Source: Candidatus Obscuribacterales bacterium
Lineage (GTDB): Bacteria; Cyanobacteriota; Vampirovibrionia; Obscuribacterales; Obscuribacteraceae
Assembly: GCA_020634035.1 (NCBI GenBank)
Contig: JACKCM010000005.1
Location: 682,001 to 746,000 of the forward strand
Length of the DNA stretch: 64,000 nucleotides
Reading direction: 5' to 3'
Shown here: positions 25,045-34,531 of the stretch, piece by piece
Position numbering within the stretch: position 1 is the first letter of the stretch
How the letters are laid out: every line of letters begins with the position of its first letter
Position numbers and translations under genes: made by a program
The notes under the pieces: model-generated
The model's input: only the letters and a program-made list of their open reading frames with translations
What the model was told of the DNA's origin: nothing
The model's database searches: none

Positions 25045-27432
25045 ATGGCAGAAATAAAAGTAGAAGACTACGAGATTCTCGGACAGTTCTATCTGGGCAA
25101 ACACCTGACCGAGAAAGAATCGGGCGTATATCTGTATGACTCCCGGGACCTCACCACCCATGCCGTTTGCATAGGCATGACCGGCTCGGGTAAAACAGGG
25201 CTCTGCATCGGTTTACTAGAAGAAGCCGCCATGGATGGCATTCCGGTAATCGCTATCGATCCAAAAGGCGATCTGGGCAATCTGCTTTTGACCTTTCCGA
25301 ATTTAAGCCCAGAAGAATTCGCCCCCTGGGTGAGCGATGAAGAGGCTAAAAGAAAAAATCTCTCGACTTCGGACTTTGCCCGGGATCAAGCGCAACTCTG
25401 GCAGAAGGGACTTGCCAGTTGGGGTCAGGATGCCGACAGAATAAAAGAGCTGCGTAAAAAAGCCGACTTCTCTATCTATACGCCAGGCTCCAGCGCCGGA
25501 CGCCAGATATCTATTCTCTCTTCTTTTAAGGCTCCACCCGAAGCTATCGTCGACGATAGAGAACTGCTGTCAGATCAGGTCAGCGCCGTGGTTACGAGCC
25601 TGCTCAGTTTAATCGGGGTGGACAGCGATCCGCTCACCGGTCGTGAGCATATTCTGCTTGCCAAAATCCTCGAGAACTCTTGGAAGCAGGGCAAAGATCT
25701 GGATCTATCTGACCTGGTTACCCTGACTCAAGATCCCAAAAATGCCGGGATCTCAAAAATCGGCGCCTTCGATATCGAGCAGTTCTTTCCGAACAAAGAG
25801 AGATTTGAACTCGCCATTAAAATAAACAATCTGATCGCTTCTTCAGGGTTCGAGATGTGGCTGGAAGGAGAACCCCTCGATATAGACAGCCTGCTCTATA
25901 CTCAAGAGGGCAAGCCCCGGGTCACGGTCTTTTCTATAGCTCATCTCTCCGATAGTGAGAGGATGTTTTTCGTATCGCTGCTGCTCAATCAGCTCCTTGG
26001 CTGGATGCGGACTCAAAAAGGATCTTCGTCTTTACGGGCGCTCTTTTATATGGATGAGATCTTCGGCTATTTCCCTCCGATTGCCAATCCGCCATCGAAG
26101 AAGCCGCTGCTTACTTTGTTGAAACAGGCAAGAGCCTTTGGTCTTGGTCTGGTGCTCGCCAGTCAGAACCCCGGGGATCTTGATTACAAAGGTCTTTCTA
26201 ATACAGGCACCTGGTTTATCGGCCGACTGCAGACCGAGCGGGATAAAGAGAAGGTCTTAGAAGGTCTGGTAGGCATCGCCGGTGGTGATAAACTCAATCG
26301 CCAGGATCTCGATGGTCTTCTGTCGAGACTAGGTAATCGAGTATTTCTTGTCAATAATGTCCATGAAGAAGAACCTTCATTAATCGAAACCCGCTGGGTA
26401 ATGTCCTATCTGCGCGGGCCTTTTTCGCGCGATGAGATCAAAAGGCTGAAATCCAATAACGGAAAGCAAGAAAAGCCTGTGGTGGTAATGGAGGCTCCCA
26501 GCCCGAAAGAGTCGGCACCGGATACGATAGCAATTCCAGAAAGCATCGATCAGTTATGGGTTCCAATCAACAACCAGGGTGCCTATCGCTACCGACCGGT
26601 TTTGCTTGTATCGGGCGAGATTCACTATTCCAAATCGAGACCGGCTGTGGATGTGACCCGCAACTTCACTTATGCCATTCCCTTTCAAGGAGATGCTCTG
26701 GGCATCGAGCGTAAAGTCCCCTTGAAGATGAAACTGAGCAATCTTTTGCAGGCTCCGCAATCAGATCAGTATTCTTCTCTCAAGCCGCCGGCGGCTGCTA
26801 CGTCTCCGGATAGCTATGGGCGCTGGAGCAAGGAGTTCTTAGATTGGCTCTATAAAAACGAAAAACTTGTACTGTACAAAAACCAGGATCTCAAAGAGAC
26901 CTCCACAGGCTACGAAAGTCAACGAGAGTTTCTGATTCGGCTGCAGCAAATTGCTCGGGAAAAGCGAGATGATTTACTTGACAAGCTCCGGGATAAATAT
27001 CAATCTAAATTCGACCGGGTCGAAAAGAAGAAAGAGACTGCCGAGCGCACACTAGATAGAGAGAAGCGCCAGGCTGATGACGCGGCCATGCGCTCTGCTT
27101 TCAATATCGGCGCCAGCCTTCTGGGCGCTTTTGTCGGTCGGCGCAAGTCTATATCGGGCACGATGCGTCGAGCCTCGACCGCTGCCAGAAGCGCTTCGAA
27201 TGCCGCCAAGCAATCCGGCGACGTCGGTCGAGCCAGGGCCAAATTAGAGGATCTCGATGCCGAGATGATAGCACTGGAAGAGGAGTTTCGGACCGAGAAA
27301 GAGGCGCTCGAAAAAGAGGTCCTCGGCTGGCTCAACAGTAAACTCGAAGAGGTCGAGGTGCAGACCAAAAAAGCCGACATCAACATTGAACTTTGCACCC
27401 TCGCCTGGTATCCGGTCAAGCTCGAATCCTGA
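25045..27432 (+). CDS. HerA/VirD4-like ATPase (helicase HerA-like, DUF87 type)
   Basis: 795-residue cytoplasmic ATPase. Walker A is GMTGSGKTGL (about residue 50), followed by VIAIDPKGDLGN; Walker B is ALFYMDEIFG, and a sensor-like VLASQNPGDLDYKGL follows. This pattern fits HerA/FtsK-superfamily ATPases annotated as DUF87. After about residue 500 come a beta-rich domain, then a basic coiled coil (about 640-770) with a glycine-rich central hinge (NIGASLLGAFVGRRK). No nuclease partner such as NurA is adjacent, so a role in DNA translocation is inferred only from the fold. Confidence 0.82.
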   Translation: MAEIKVEDYEILGQFYLGKHLTEKESGVYLYDSRDLTTHAVCIGMTGSGKTGLCIGLLEEAAMDGIPVIAIDPKGDLGNLLLTFPNLSPEEFAPWVSDEEAKRKNLSTSDFARDQAQLWQKGLASWGQDADRIKELRKKADFSIYTPGSSAGRQISILSSFKAPPEAIVDDRELLSDQVSAVVTSLLSLIGVDSDPLTGREHILLAKILENSWKQGKDLDLSDLVTLTQDPKNAGISKIGAFDIEQFFPNKERFELAIKINNLIASSGFEMWLEGEPLDIDSLLYTQEGKPRVTVFSIAHLSDSERMFFVSLLLNQLLGWMRTQKGSSSLRALFYMDEIFGYFPPIANPPSKKPLLTLLKQARAFGLGLVLASQNPGDLDYKGLSNTGTWFIGRLQTERDKEKVLEGLVGIAGGDKLNRQDLDGLLSRLGNRVFLVNNVHEEEPSLIETRWVMSYLRGPFSRDEIKRLKSNNGKQEKPVVVMEAPSPKESAPDTIAIPESIDQLWVPINNQGAYRYRPVLLVSGEIHYSKSRPAVDVTRNFTYAIPFQGDALGIERKVPLKMKLSNLLQAPQSDQYSSLKPPAAATSPDSYGRWSKEFLDWLYKNEKLVLYKNQDLKETSTGYESQREFLIRLQQIAREKRDDLLDKLRDKYQSKFDRVEKKKETAERTLDREKRQADDAAMRSAFNIGASLLGAFVGRRKSISGTMRRASTAARSASNAAKQSGDVGRARAKLEDLDAEMIALEEEFRTEKEALEKEVLGWLNSKLEEVEVQTKKADINIELCTLAWYPVKLES

Positions 27433-27558
27433 GCCCTGATTCCTGAATCCTCAGCCCTAACCGAAAGATTTGAACCATCCCTATGGTCGATGGCCTTATC
27501 TGTACCTTGCAGTAGTTTGAAGAGTAAGAATAAATAGATTTCCGGTGGAGATGACTCT

Positions 27559-28491
27559 ATGAAAATCCTCTTTGCGGTAGATGGTTCCAGGTGCTCAGAA
27601 GAAGCAATCGCTTCGGTTGTCAAAATGAAATGTCCCATGGGGACGGAGTTCATGGTAGTGACCGCGGTAGATTTTTATGCCGCTTTCTCTGCCGACGTGG
27701 ACGCTCGGGGCAAAGAGATTCACGCGGCAAATCAGTTTATTGAAGAGACCCTACAGAAATTGAAGGCGGCCCATCCGAGCGTCTCGGTGGAAGGTCGTGT
27801 TTTAGACGGACATATCGTCCAGGAGATTCTGAGAGTCGCCGAAGAATGGCCTGCCGATTTGATTATGCTTGGTTCGCATGGTCGCTCCGGTTTGACGGAG
27901 TTCTTTCTCGGTAGCGTCTCGCGCAGCGTATTATCCAATGCCGATTGTGCCGTGAGGATAGTCCGACCTGGTGATGCTGAGAAGGCCGGATCTAAAGCCG
28001 GATCTAAAGAAGGCATGAACGTCCTTATCGGTCTTGATCAATCTGAGCACTGCAAGCACTTGATAGATCATGTTCTCAGGCTGCCCTGGTCGGTCGGTAC
28101 CAAATTCAGGCTGGTGAATGTGATACCGGAAGTGAATAAGAACGTACTGTTCGATCCCGATGTCGAATTCGCTAAAAACGCCGCCACCGAATACGATAGC
28201 TTGATAGACAGCCACTCTCACTGGATGAAAGAGACTGCAGATAGACTGAATGACACTTTCGAACAGAAAGATATCGCCGAATTCGAAGTACTGCTAGGAG
28301 ACCCGAGAAAGGTCCTTCTAGAGATTGCCCGAAGCTGGCCTGCCGATATAGTAATGCTCGGCTCCCACGGCAAAAGAGGCATGGAGAGGCTCTTCCTCGG
28401 CAGTGTCTCCGAGGCGGTCGCCACCCATGCACCCTGTACAGTAGAAGTCACCCGAGTGCCTGCTTTCCGCAAAGCAAAGGTAACCGCTTGA
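27559..28491 (+). CDS. Tandem universal stress protein (two UspA domains)
   Basis: 310-residue protein with two UspA domains (about 1-135 and 155-300). Each has the ATP-binding pattern G-x2-G-x9-G-(S/T): GSHGRSGLTEFFLGSVS in the first and GSHGKRGMERLFLGSVS in the second, so both should bind nucleotide. An internal repeat KAGSKAGSKEG links them. Proteins of this type aid survival in starvation or oxidative stress. The ATG at 27559 follows GGAG. Confidence 0.92.
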   Translation: MKILFAVDGSRCSEEAIASVVKMKCPMGTEFMVVTAVDFYAAFSADVDARGKEIHAANQFIEETLQKLKAAHPSVSVEGRVLDGHIVQEILRVAEEWPADLIMLGSHGRSGLTEFFLGSVSRSVLSNADCAVRIVRPGDAEKAGSKAGSKEGMNVLIGLDQSEHCKHLIDHVLRLPWSVGTKFRLVNVIPEVNKNVLFDPDVEFAKNAATEYDSLIDSHSHWMKETADRLNDTFEQKDIAEFEVLLGDPRKVLLEIARSWPADIVMLGSHGKRGMERLFLGSVSEAVATHAPCTVEVTRVPAFRKAKVTA

Positions 28492-28511
28492 TTCGATTTC
28501 TCTGATAGCTC

Positions 28512-29585
28512 TTATCTACGAGCTACAAAGAAGCAGTTTAGCGGGTCATGCTCCAGCTTATGCAGATCCAGCTTGTCGAAGCCTGCCTCACCCAGCATAC
28601 GCTGGGCTGTTTCAGTACCCCAGGCCGCGCCCAGCCCGGCACCACCTTGAGCTAGAGAGACCGTCATACAGTGCATGCATGAGATCGTGTACACCATAGG
28701 CGCCACCGGATGCGTCATGTTGTTCTCTACATCCTTGGAGGTGTCGATATCTTGCATCAGGAAGACACCATCTTTTTTTAGTGCTCTGTGGATATTTTTG
28801 AGCACCACATCCGGTTTGGCCTGATCATGAATAGAGTCGAAAGCCGTTATAAGATCAAACTCTTCGCTAAGATCAAGAGCTGCCACATCTTGCTTCTTGA
28901 ATTCTATATTGGTCAGACCTTCTGCTTCTGTCATCTCTTTGGCGTGGGCGATGGCATCATCGCATAGGTCGAAGCCGACAAACTTGCTCTTGGGATAGGC
29001 GCTTGCCATGCGACGCAGAGCCCGACCGCGACCGCAGCCGATATCAACAGCGGTAATACCTGATTCAAGTCTTTCATGCAGACCAGGAGCCAGAGGTAAT
29101 ACTTTCTCGACCAATACCGGGACGACAGTCTGACCGCTCTCTTCTGCCATGATTTCGTGGAATCTGGCATAGGCTTCGTAGCCCACACCGCCACCATTTT
29201 TGAAACAGTCTACGATACCGTCTTCTACCGAGCCAAGCATACCTATGAACTGGGCTAATACTGCCAGGTTGCCGGTGGCATTTTTTCTGGTCAGATGAAC
29301 TGCATGTTCGGCCGGGAGATCATATTTTTTTGTGGTGGCATCATAGATACAGATGCCGCCTACGGTCATGGCGTCCAGCCATTCTCTTACATAGCGTCTG
29401 TTCAGACCAGCTTTGTCGGCTATCTCTTCGGCGGTTGCAGCCTCCATATCGCCCATACAATCAAAGAGACCGACCCTGTGACCAATGGAGATCATCAGAC
29501 AAATGGCTCCTCCGTTGAGCTTGTTCAATAAACTCTCGGCAAAGTCCATCGCTTTTTTGACATCTTTCACTTCTGTAGATTGCAT
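28512..29585 (-). CDS. Class I SAM-dependent methyltransferase (Rv2258c-like)
   Basis: 357-residue methyltransferase. The N-terminal winged-helix part (LFDCMGDMEAATAEEIADK, then LNRRYVREWLDAM) is a dimerisation domain of the O-methyltransferase type. The catalytic part has VDIGCGRGRALRRMA (SAM-binding glycine loop) and GFDLCDDAIAHA, then QDVAALDLSEEFDLITAFDSIHDQAKP. The N-terminal helix and size match Rv2258c-like proteins. The start is the ATG at 29585, preceded by AGGAGAGGA; an 11-residue extension is unlikely. The acceptor substrate is unknown. Confidence 0.87.
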   Translation of the reverse strand: MQSTEVKDVKKAMDFAESLLNKLNGGAICLMISIGHRVGLFDCMGDMEAATAEEIADKAGLNRRYVREWLDAMTVGGICIYDATTKKYDLPAEHAVHLTRKNATGNLAVLAQFIGMLGSVEDGIVDCFKNGGGVGYEAYARFHEIMAEESGQTVVPVLVEKVLPLAPGLHERLESGITAVDIGCGRGRALRRMASAYPKSKFVGFDLCDDAIAHAKEMTEAEGLTNIEFKKQDVAALDLSEEFDLITAFDSIHDQAKPDVVLKNIHRALKKDGVFLMQDIDTSKDVENNMTHPVAPMVYTISCMHCMTVSLAQGGAGLGAAWGTETAQRMLGEAGFDKLDLHKLEHDPLNCFFVARR

Positions 29586-29672
29586 TCTCTGAATCCTCTC
29601 CTGGGCTGCTGTGGGCAAGGCTACCTAGTCTAACCCAGATTGCAGCTAAATTAGGCTTGACTTCCTGAGGAA

Positions 29673-30386
29673 TCAACCAGCATTTGCACGACTTTCATCC
29701 AGCTCTTTGTAGTAGCGATAGAGATCGAGCATCGGAACATAGATAGAGAGAATCAAGAGATTTAAGATAGGCAACGAGACGAGATCGATGGCTTTGAAGA
29801 TAATCGGCATCGGACCTTCTCCTAGCAGCAACTGAGTGGCCAGGGTAGTTACGAACACAGGAACGAAAAGACAAAGCATCAGACCTATGGGACCGAGGAT
29901 CATATAAAGGTAGGACTTTATGAATCTTCCGTCGGTAAGTTTGACGCTCATACTGAGGCTTTCCAACGGACCTTTGTTTTCGATGCTGACGAAGATCATC
30001 GCAAGACTGGCTCTGGTAGCAAACCAGACTCCAGGGATGACCAGGAAAAAGCCCATCAGTATTGTGCAGATGTTGTAGAGAAAAGAGTTGAAAAACATTT
30101 TGGTTTCAACACCAGCGGTTGTACGCTTTTCTCCTGTATCGGAGCGGTTGCCAACCTTACCCTCCCATGCCTTTTGAATAACTTCGTAGGCAATGAAATA
30201 GAGCAGACATGCTTCTACAATTGGCATTCCCGGGATATCAGGCGCCAGGGCATCGATTAAACAGACCACTAAAAGTGCGATGGAGAAGCCTTTGCGCCCA
30301 ATCAGACCCGCTTTCAAATACTTCAATCCGTCGATCCAGGAACCGAAAAACGATGGAGCTTGAACGTTTGGATTTCCCTGGGACAT
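29673..30386 (-). CDS. Hypothetical polytopic membrane protein (paralogue of 30434-31204)
   Basis: 237-residue protein with about five hydrophobic segments. It shares the patterns SW-x2-GL-x2-LKA, CLIDALAPDIPGMPIVEACLL and RASLAMIFVSIENKG with the gene directly upstream, so the two are a tandem duplication. A strong ribosome-binding site (AGGAGGG) precedes the ATG at 30386. The function is unknown; no transporter or enzyme motif is seen. Confidence 0.75.
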   Translation of the reverse strand: MSQGNPNVQAPSFFGSWIDGLKYLKAGLIGRKGFSIALLVVCLIDALAPDIPGMPIVEACLLYFIAYEVIQKAWEGKVGNRSDTGEKRTTAGVETKMFFNSFLYNICTILMGFFLVIPGVWFATRASLAMIFVSIENKGPLESLSMSVKLTDGRFIKSYLYMILGPIGLMLCLFVPVFVTTLATQLLLGEGPMPIIFKAIDLVSLPILNLLILSIYVPMLDLYRYYKELDESRANAG

Positions 30387-30433
30387 AAATGCTCCCTCCT
30401 GGATGTGTATAGGCTAGATGATACACAACTTGG

Positions 30434-31204
30434 TCAATTCGAGACAGCTTCTTTTTCTTCTTTGAGCTTCTTGTAGTACCAGTAAAGATCGTACATTGGA
30501 GTATAGATTGAAATCTGCAAAAGATTTAAAAGTGGCAAAAACACAAGATTGAAGACCTTGTCTAAACTCTCAATAGTGCTTGTAAATCCGGCTGGTTCCA
30601 GAAAGAGTGCTTCTAGAATACCCAAACCAAAGGAGGGAGACAATGCGGCAAGAAAAATTGAAAGTGGTGCAAAGAACATGTACCCTAGAGTCTTTTTAAC
30701 ATGTCCTTTGGTCAAATCGAAGCTCGAGAAGATACCATCGATAGCACTTTTACGCTCCACGCTCACAAAAATGATAGCGAGACTGGCGCGGCCGACGAAC
30801 CAGAGTCCTGGTGCAATCAGTAACAAAGTGAGCAATACAAACCAGAACCCGAAAATAAACGTATTGAAAAACATAGTTGTCTCGACACCGGCTGTCTCTT
30901 TTACAACCTCTTCCACCGGACGTCCTTCTTTTTCTGCTCTGGCTCTTTGAATAACATCGTGGGCGATAAAAAAAAGAAGCCCGAGTTCGACTAGGTTTAT
31001 CCCTGGAATAGCAGGTCCGAGAGCATCGAATATGCATACTGCAAAAAATGCGATGGCCAACTTTGAGCGAGTCAACAAAGTCGCTTTGAGAAATCTAAGA
31101 CCTGCATACCAAGATTTATAGAATCCAGGTTCTACAAGATTCGAAACTTCCTGTTTCTCAGGCTCCTGGTTTGATTCGCTGGTCAATTTTGTGTACTCCG
31201 GCAT
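30434..31204 (-). CDS. Hypothetical polytopic membrane protein (paralogue of 29673-30386)
   Basis: 256-residue protein with a hydrophilic N-terminus of about 25 residues, then about five membrane segments. CIFDALGPAIPGINLVELGLL and GRASLAIIFVSVERKS match the downstream paralogue. It starts at the ATG at 31204; a TTG six codons earlier is an alternative. It is divergent from the nucleotidyltransferase gene at 31283. The function is unknown. Confidence 0.75.
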   Translation of the reverse strand: MPEYTKLTSESNQEPEKQEVSNLVEPGFYKSWYAGLRFLKATLLTRSKLAIAFFAVCIFDALGPAIPGINLVELGLLFFIAHDVIQRARAEKEGRPVEEVVKETAGVETTMFFNTFIFGFWFVLLTLLLIAPGLWFVGRASLAIIFVSVERKSAIDGIFSSFDLTKGHVKKTLGYMFFAPLSIFLAALSPSFGLGILEALFLEPAGFTSTIESLDKVFNLVFLPLLNLLQISIYTPMYDLYWYYKKLKEEKEAVSN

Positions 31205-31282
31205 CGGCTGACAATTGAGCAAATGATATCTGGCATAATATCATCAAGTTTCCACTGGACGATGATAATTCTTAGAATTGAG

Positions 31283-32224
31283 ATGACAAAAGAGAAAAGA
31301 GTTAGTCCTCATTTAATTCTGCCTGAAGGGACCCAGGTCGTGACTCTTGTGTCGTCCAGGGACCAGGGCAGTTCAAAAGAACGCACCGCCGGAGCGGTCG
31401 GAGTCATCGTAAAATCGCCCACCGACAACGATCATGCCTATGTTATTCAGTATCCTGATGGCGGCAGAGCCAGTCTGCTTCGCAAGCAGATAGCGATTCG
31501 AAAGCAAGTCCAGAATGTCTCTTTTGAGAACCCTGATGCCGCGCTATTAGATAGGGAGCTGAAAGATCACATCATCTATTCTTGCATCGTCGGCTCAAGA
31601 GCCTATGGTCTTGATCATGAAGAATCGGATCTGGACAGGCGGGGCATATATTTGCCGCCAGCAGAATTGCACTGGTCTTTGTATGGAGTTCCTGAACAGA
31701 TAGAAGAGACAGGTGGCACCACCGACGAGGTCTATTTCGAGTTGCAGAAGTTTCTGGTGCTTTCTCTCAAGGCCAATCCCAGTGTTCTCGAATGTCTTTA
31801 TACGCCCCTGGTCGAGATAAAATCAGAACTTGCCCGGGAGCTTCTAGAATCTCGCAGCAAGCTGCTCTCGCAACTGGTCTATCAGACTTTCAATGGTTAT
31901 GTTCTCTCGCAGTTCAAGAAGCTGGAGTCTGATATCAATCAGTATGGCGAGCCGAAGTGGAAGCATGTCATGCACCTTATTCGGTTGCTGCTCAGTGGCA
32001 TCACAACTTTGCAAGAAGGCGTGATGCCTGTAGAAGTTACTGACTTCAAGAACGAGCTGCTGCAAATACGGGGCGGTGAGATGCCCTTCGATGAAGTGAA
32101 TCAATGGCGTTTAGAACTGCACAAGCAGTTCGACAGCGCTTTTGAAAAGACTAAATTGCCTGAGCGGCCGGACTATGTTTTTGCTGATTCTTACTTGAGA
32201 AAAGCCCGGCGGTCGATGGTCTGA
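31283..32224 (+). CDS. Predicted nucleotidyltransferase (RlaP-like)
   Basis: Protein of about 313 residues. The core has GSRAYGLDHEESDLDRRGIY, which matches the GS...D-x-D motif of the RlaP-type nucleotidyltransferase superfamily. Acidic residues in this motif bind metal and NTP. ELQKFLVLSLKANPSVLECLY follows, typical of this group. The N-terminal 60 residues (EGTQVVTLVSSRDQG) look like a small beta barrel. No RNA ligase gene is adjacent. Several in-frame starts are possible; the ATG at 31283 gives the best family length, but its ribosome-binding site is weak. Confidence 0.78.
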   Translation: MTKEKRVSPHLILPEGTQVVTLVSSRDQGSSKERTAGAVGVIVKSPTDNDHAYVIQYPDGGRASLLRKQIAIRKQVQNVSFENPDAALLDRELKDHIIYSCIVGSRAYGLDHEESDLDRRGIYLPPAELHWSLYGVPEQIEETGGTTDEVYFELQKFLVLSLKANPSVLECLYTPLVEIKSELARELLESRSKLLSQLVYQTFNGYVLSQFKKLESDINQYGEPKWKHVMHLIRLLLSGITTLQEGVMPVEVTDFKNELLQIRGGEMPFDEVNQWRLELHKQFDSAFEKTKLPERPDYVFADSYLRKARRSMV

Positions 32225-32226
32225 GA

Positions 32227-33330
32227 TTAAAGCCGGTCGGTGAGCATCCGATGAAACTGATGCACTCCTCTTTCCCATTGGGGGGCATAACGACCGCGTT
32301 TGTATAATCTGGAGCGAACCCCTTTTTGCACCGCTTCCACCACCGCTTCGTCTTCTAGCTCGGTGATGTTTATCGATTCTGGAGAATAGCTTCCCATGCG
32401 GGAGCGGTCATAGACATAGGTGAGGAATCTTACTCTGGTTCTATCCACAGCAAGCGGCTCGATCACATTAACTGAGATGCCCCAGGGATAGAAGTTGAAC
32501 ATAGTATTGGGGAAGAGCCAGTAATAGTAGGCGGCTATCTTCCTTCCACTATCCGGATGGGACTCGGGAATTTCGAAGGCGTCATCGCCATCGGTGGCGA
32601 TGCCTATCTGGACATTGCCACTGGAAAACAACTCTGTCTGATAGTCCTTGGTGTCCAGCATGGATGCAAGGGCCGGATGCACGAAGGGAATGTGCAGACC
32701 TTCTAGATAATTGTCGACATATAATGCCCAGTTTGCATTGACCAGGTATTCTCGGCTGTTGTCACTATCCAGTTCGGCATCCGCTAGGGGTAGAAAGCCG
32801 GTTCTAGCCAGCATAGGTTTTATGAAATCTTCGAAGGAAAGTTCAGGGTAGATACCACTGAATAAAAATTGATCAAATCTCTCGAGCGCAAGTGTCGGAA
32901 GGTCGTCTTTCTCTGAGGGAAAGTCGTGGGCGCCTTCGAAGCCCGGAGCGCTGACATATTTGCCGCAGGTAGAGAAACACCGGCCATGGTACCGGCAACT
33001 TATTCTGGATAAATGTTTTTTCTCTTCAAGCAAGATACTGCCACGATGGGTGCAGACGTTAGAGAGTAGATGAAGATCTCCACTTTCTTCTCTGCTAAGG
33101 ATCACCGGTTCGCTCAGGCTATCTGGCAAAATCGTCATCGGTATCTGAATCGCATTTTCGCCGACCGATTTGAGATCTGTCAGATACTGCCAGCTCTTTG
33201 CAAAGACCTTCTCTTTTTGCTGCTCGAATATTTGCGGGTCTCGATAGAAAGTCGCAGGCAGTGTGCCGCTTCTGGTTATATCTTCGGCTATCTCGATATC
33301 GGCGCGCTCTTGGATTTTTTGAGAAGGCAT
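32227..33330 (-). CDS. Rieske non-heme iron oxygenase alpha subunit
   Basis: 367-residue oxygenase. The Rieske cluster ligands are in VCTHRGSILL (C-x-H) and CRYHGRCFSTCG (C-x2-H). The catalytic iron ligands are in DNYLEGLHIPFVHPAL, which has the spaced His pair and the upstream Asp bridge typical of ring-hydroxylating oxygenases and choline monooxygenase-like enzymes. It needs a reductase, none of which lies nearby. The substrate is unknown. The ATG at 33330 is preferred; a TTG two codons upstream is an alternative. The stop is three bases from the convergent nucleotidyltransferase gene. Confidence 0.9.
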   Translation of the reverse strand: MPSQKIQERADIEIAEDITRSGTLPATFYRDPQIFEQQKEKVFAKSWQYLTDLKSVGENAIQIPMTILPDSLSEPVILSREESGDLHLLSNVCTHRGSILLEEKKHLSRISCRYHGRCFSTCGKYVSAPGFEGAHDFPSEKDDLPTLALERFDQFLFSGIYPELSFEDFIKPMLARTGFLPLADAELDSDNSREYLVNANWALYVDNYLEGLHIPFVHPALASMLDTKDYQTELFSSGNVQIGIATDGDDAFEIPESHPDSGRKIAAYYYWLFPNTMFNFYPWGISVNVIEPLAVDRTRVRFLTYVYDRSRMGSYSPESINITELEDEAVVEAVQKGVRSRLYKRGRYAPQWERGVHQFHRMLTDRL

Positions 33331-33439
33331 ATTCAAAAGTTCTCTTTAGTTCTCTATGTTTCGGCAAAGTCGGTAGAATAAACAGTCTAATAATATACTG
33401 TCTTCATAGATGTTAGTCGAGGTTAGTTGAGATACACCG

Positions 33440-33808
33440 ATGATCGTTAGATTGCACCATGCTCAGATTACCGTCCCCGTAGGCGCCGAGGACGAAGCCA
33501 GGGCTTTTTACTGTCGGGCTCTTGGCTTGCAAGAGATCGAAAGACCGCAAGCCCTTGCCGGGCGAGGTGGCTACTGGATGGGTTTGAATGAGCTGCAGAT
33601 TCATATAGGTACGGAAGACGGGGTCGATAGATTCAAGAGCAAAGCCCATATTGCCTATGAAGTTGAAGACCTCGAGGCGGCTAAGGTCTATCTGACCGGT
33701 CTTGGAATCGAGGTGATTCCAGGGGCTTCTATCCCCGGCTATGATCGATTCGAGTTCAGAGATCCCTTTGGCAACCGGGTGGAGTTTCTGGGCAAGTCAG
33801 ATAACTGA
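33440..33808 (+). CDS. VOC/glyoxalase-family protein
   Basis: 122-residue vicinal-oxygen-chelate domain. It opens with RLHHAQITVPVGAEDEARAF and continues with LGLQEIERP, YWMGLNELQIHIG, AHIAYEVEDLEAAK and DPFGNRVEFLG, the usual VOC order. Candidate metal ligands are His8 region, His56 region and the terminal Glu in VEFLG. It could be a glyoxalase, a dioxygenase or a resistance protein; the sequence alone does not decide. Confidence 0.88.
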   Translation: MIVRLHHAQITVPVGAEDEARAFYCRALGLQEIERPQALAGRGGYWMGLNELQIHIGTEDGVDRFKSKAHIAYEVEDLEAAKVYLTGLGIEVIPGASIPGYDRFEFRDPFGNRVEFLGKSDN

Positions 33809-33908
33809 TTGAGATAGGCAAAAGTTTATTTGATAGAATCACTAATATCGTAAGTATTCTGTGTGTCCTTAGTAACTGTTTGAAATCCGGAACTGGAGTT
33901 GGTATCCA

Positions 33909-34508
33909 ATGCGTAAGTCGCTTATCGTCCTCTCTACCCTTTTAGTGACCGGGATAACAACTGCAGAAACAACCTGCTTTTTGCCTTCTGCCCTGGCTGC
34001 CGCTAAGAAGACCGCAGTGGTCGCACAGTACGATATTCCATCCGGTACCAAATTTTCTGCTAAATATTTGACCACGGTGAAACGGCAATATGTGCCGGTG
34101 GACTATGTCAATTCGATTCCTTTGATCACCGGTCAATATTGTAGATTCAATATAAAACGCGGAGAGCTTTTATCTCAGCATCATGTCTCGCATGCTCTGC
34201 CTCGGATGTATCCGCCGATGCCCGAATTGCAGTCTATCCTCGCTTATCGCCAGAAGCAACTGGATGCCGCCAATCAAGAGCAGCCGGTCACCGTGGTCTA
34301 TTTGAGCAAGAGCATCCCTGCCGGCAAGGCGATATCCTCGTCGGATCTGGTCAAACGCAATATGAAAGTGGGAGAGGTTCCCAGAGATGCGGTCGGCTCT
34401 ATAAAACAGGCCCGGGGCAAAAGAGCGAGGGGCGCATTGATGATGGGTCAGGTACTTTCGTATCGTGACCTCACTACCGTTGAAGCGATCAATAAAAAAG
34501 GCAAATAG
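33909..34508 (+). CDS. Exported protein with two SAF-like domains
   Basis: 199-residue protein with a signal peptide (about 1-31, ending ALAA). Two SAF/CpaB-like segments are visible: VVAQYDIPSGTKFSAKYLTT then FNIKRGELLSQHHV in the first, and VVYLSKSIPAGKAISSSDLV then RARGALMMGQVLSYRDL in the second. SAF domains occur in CpaB and FlgA, which assist pilus or flagellar assembly at the membrane. No pilus genes are adjacent, so a cell-surface role is inferred from the fold only. Confidence 0.75.
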   Translation: MRKSLIVLSTLLVTGITTAETTCFLPSALAAAKKTAVVAQYDIPSGTKFSAKYLTTVKRQYVPVDYVNSIPLITGQYCRFNIKRGELLSQHHVSHALPRMYPPMPELQSILAYRQKQLDAANQEQPVTVVYLSKSIPAGKAISSSDLVKRNMKVGEVPRDAVGSIKQARGKRARGALMMGQVLSYRDLTTVEAINKKGK

Positions 34509-34531
34509 AAAGGCTAATATAGAATTAGCTT

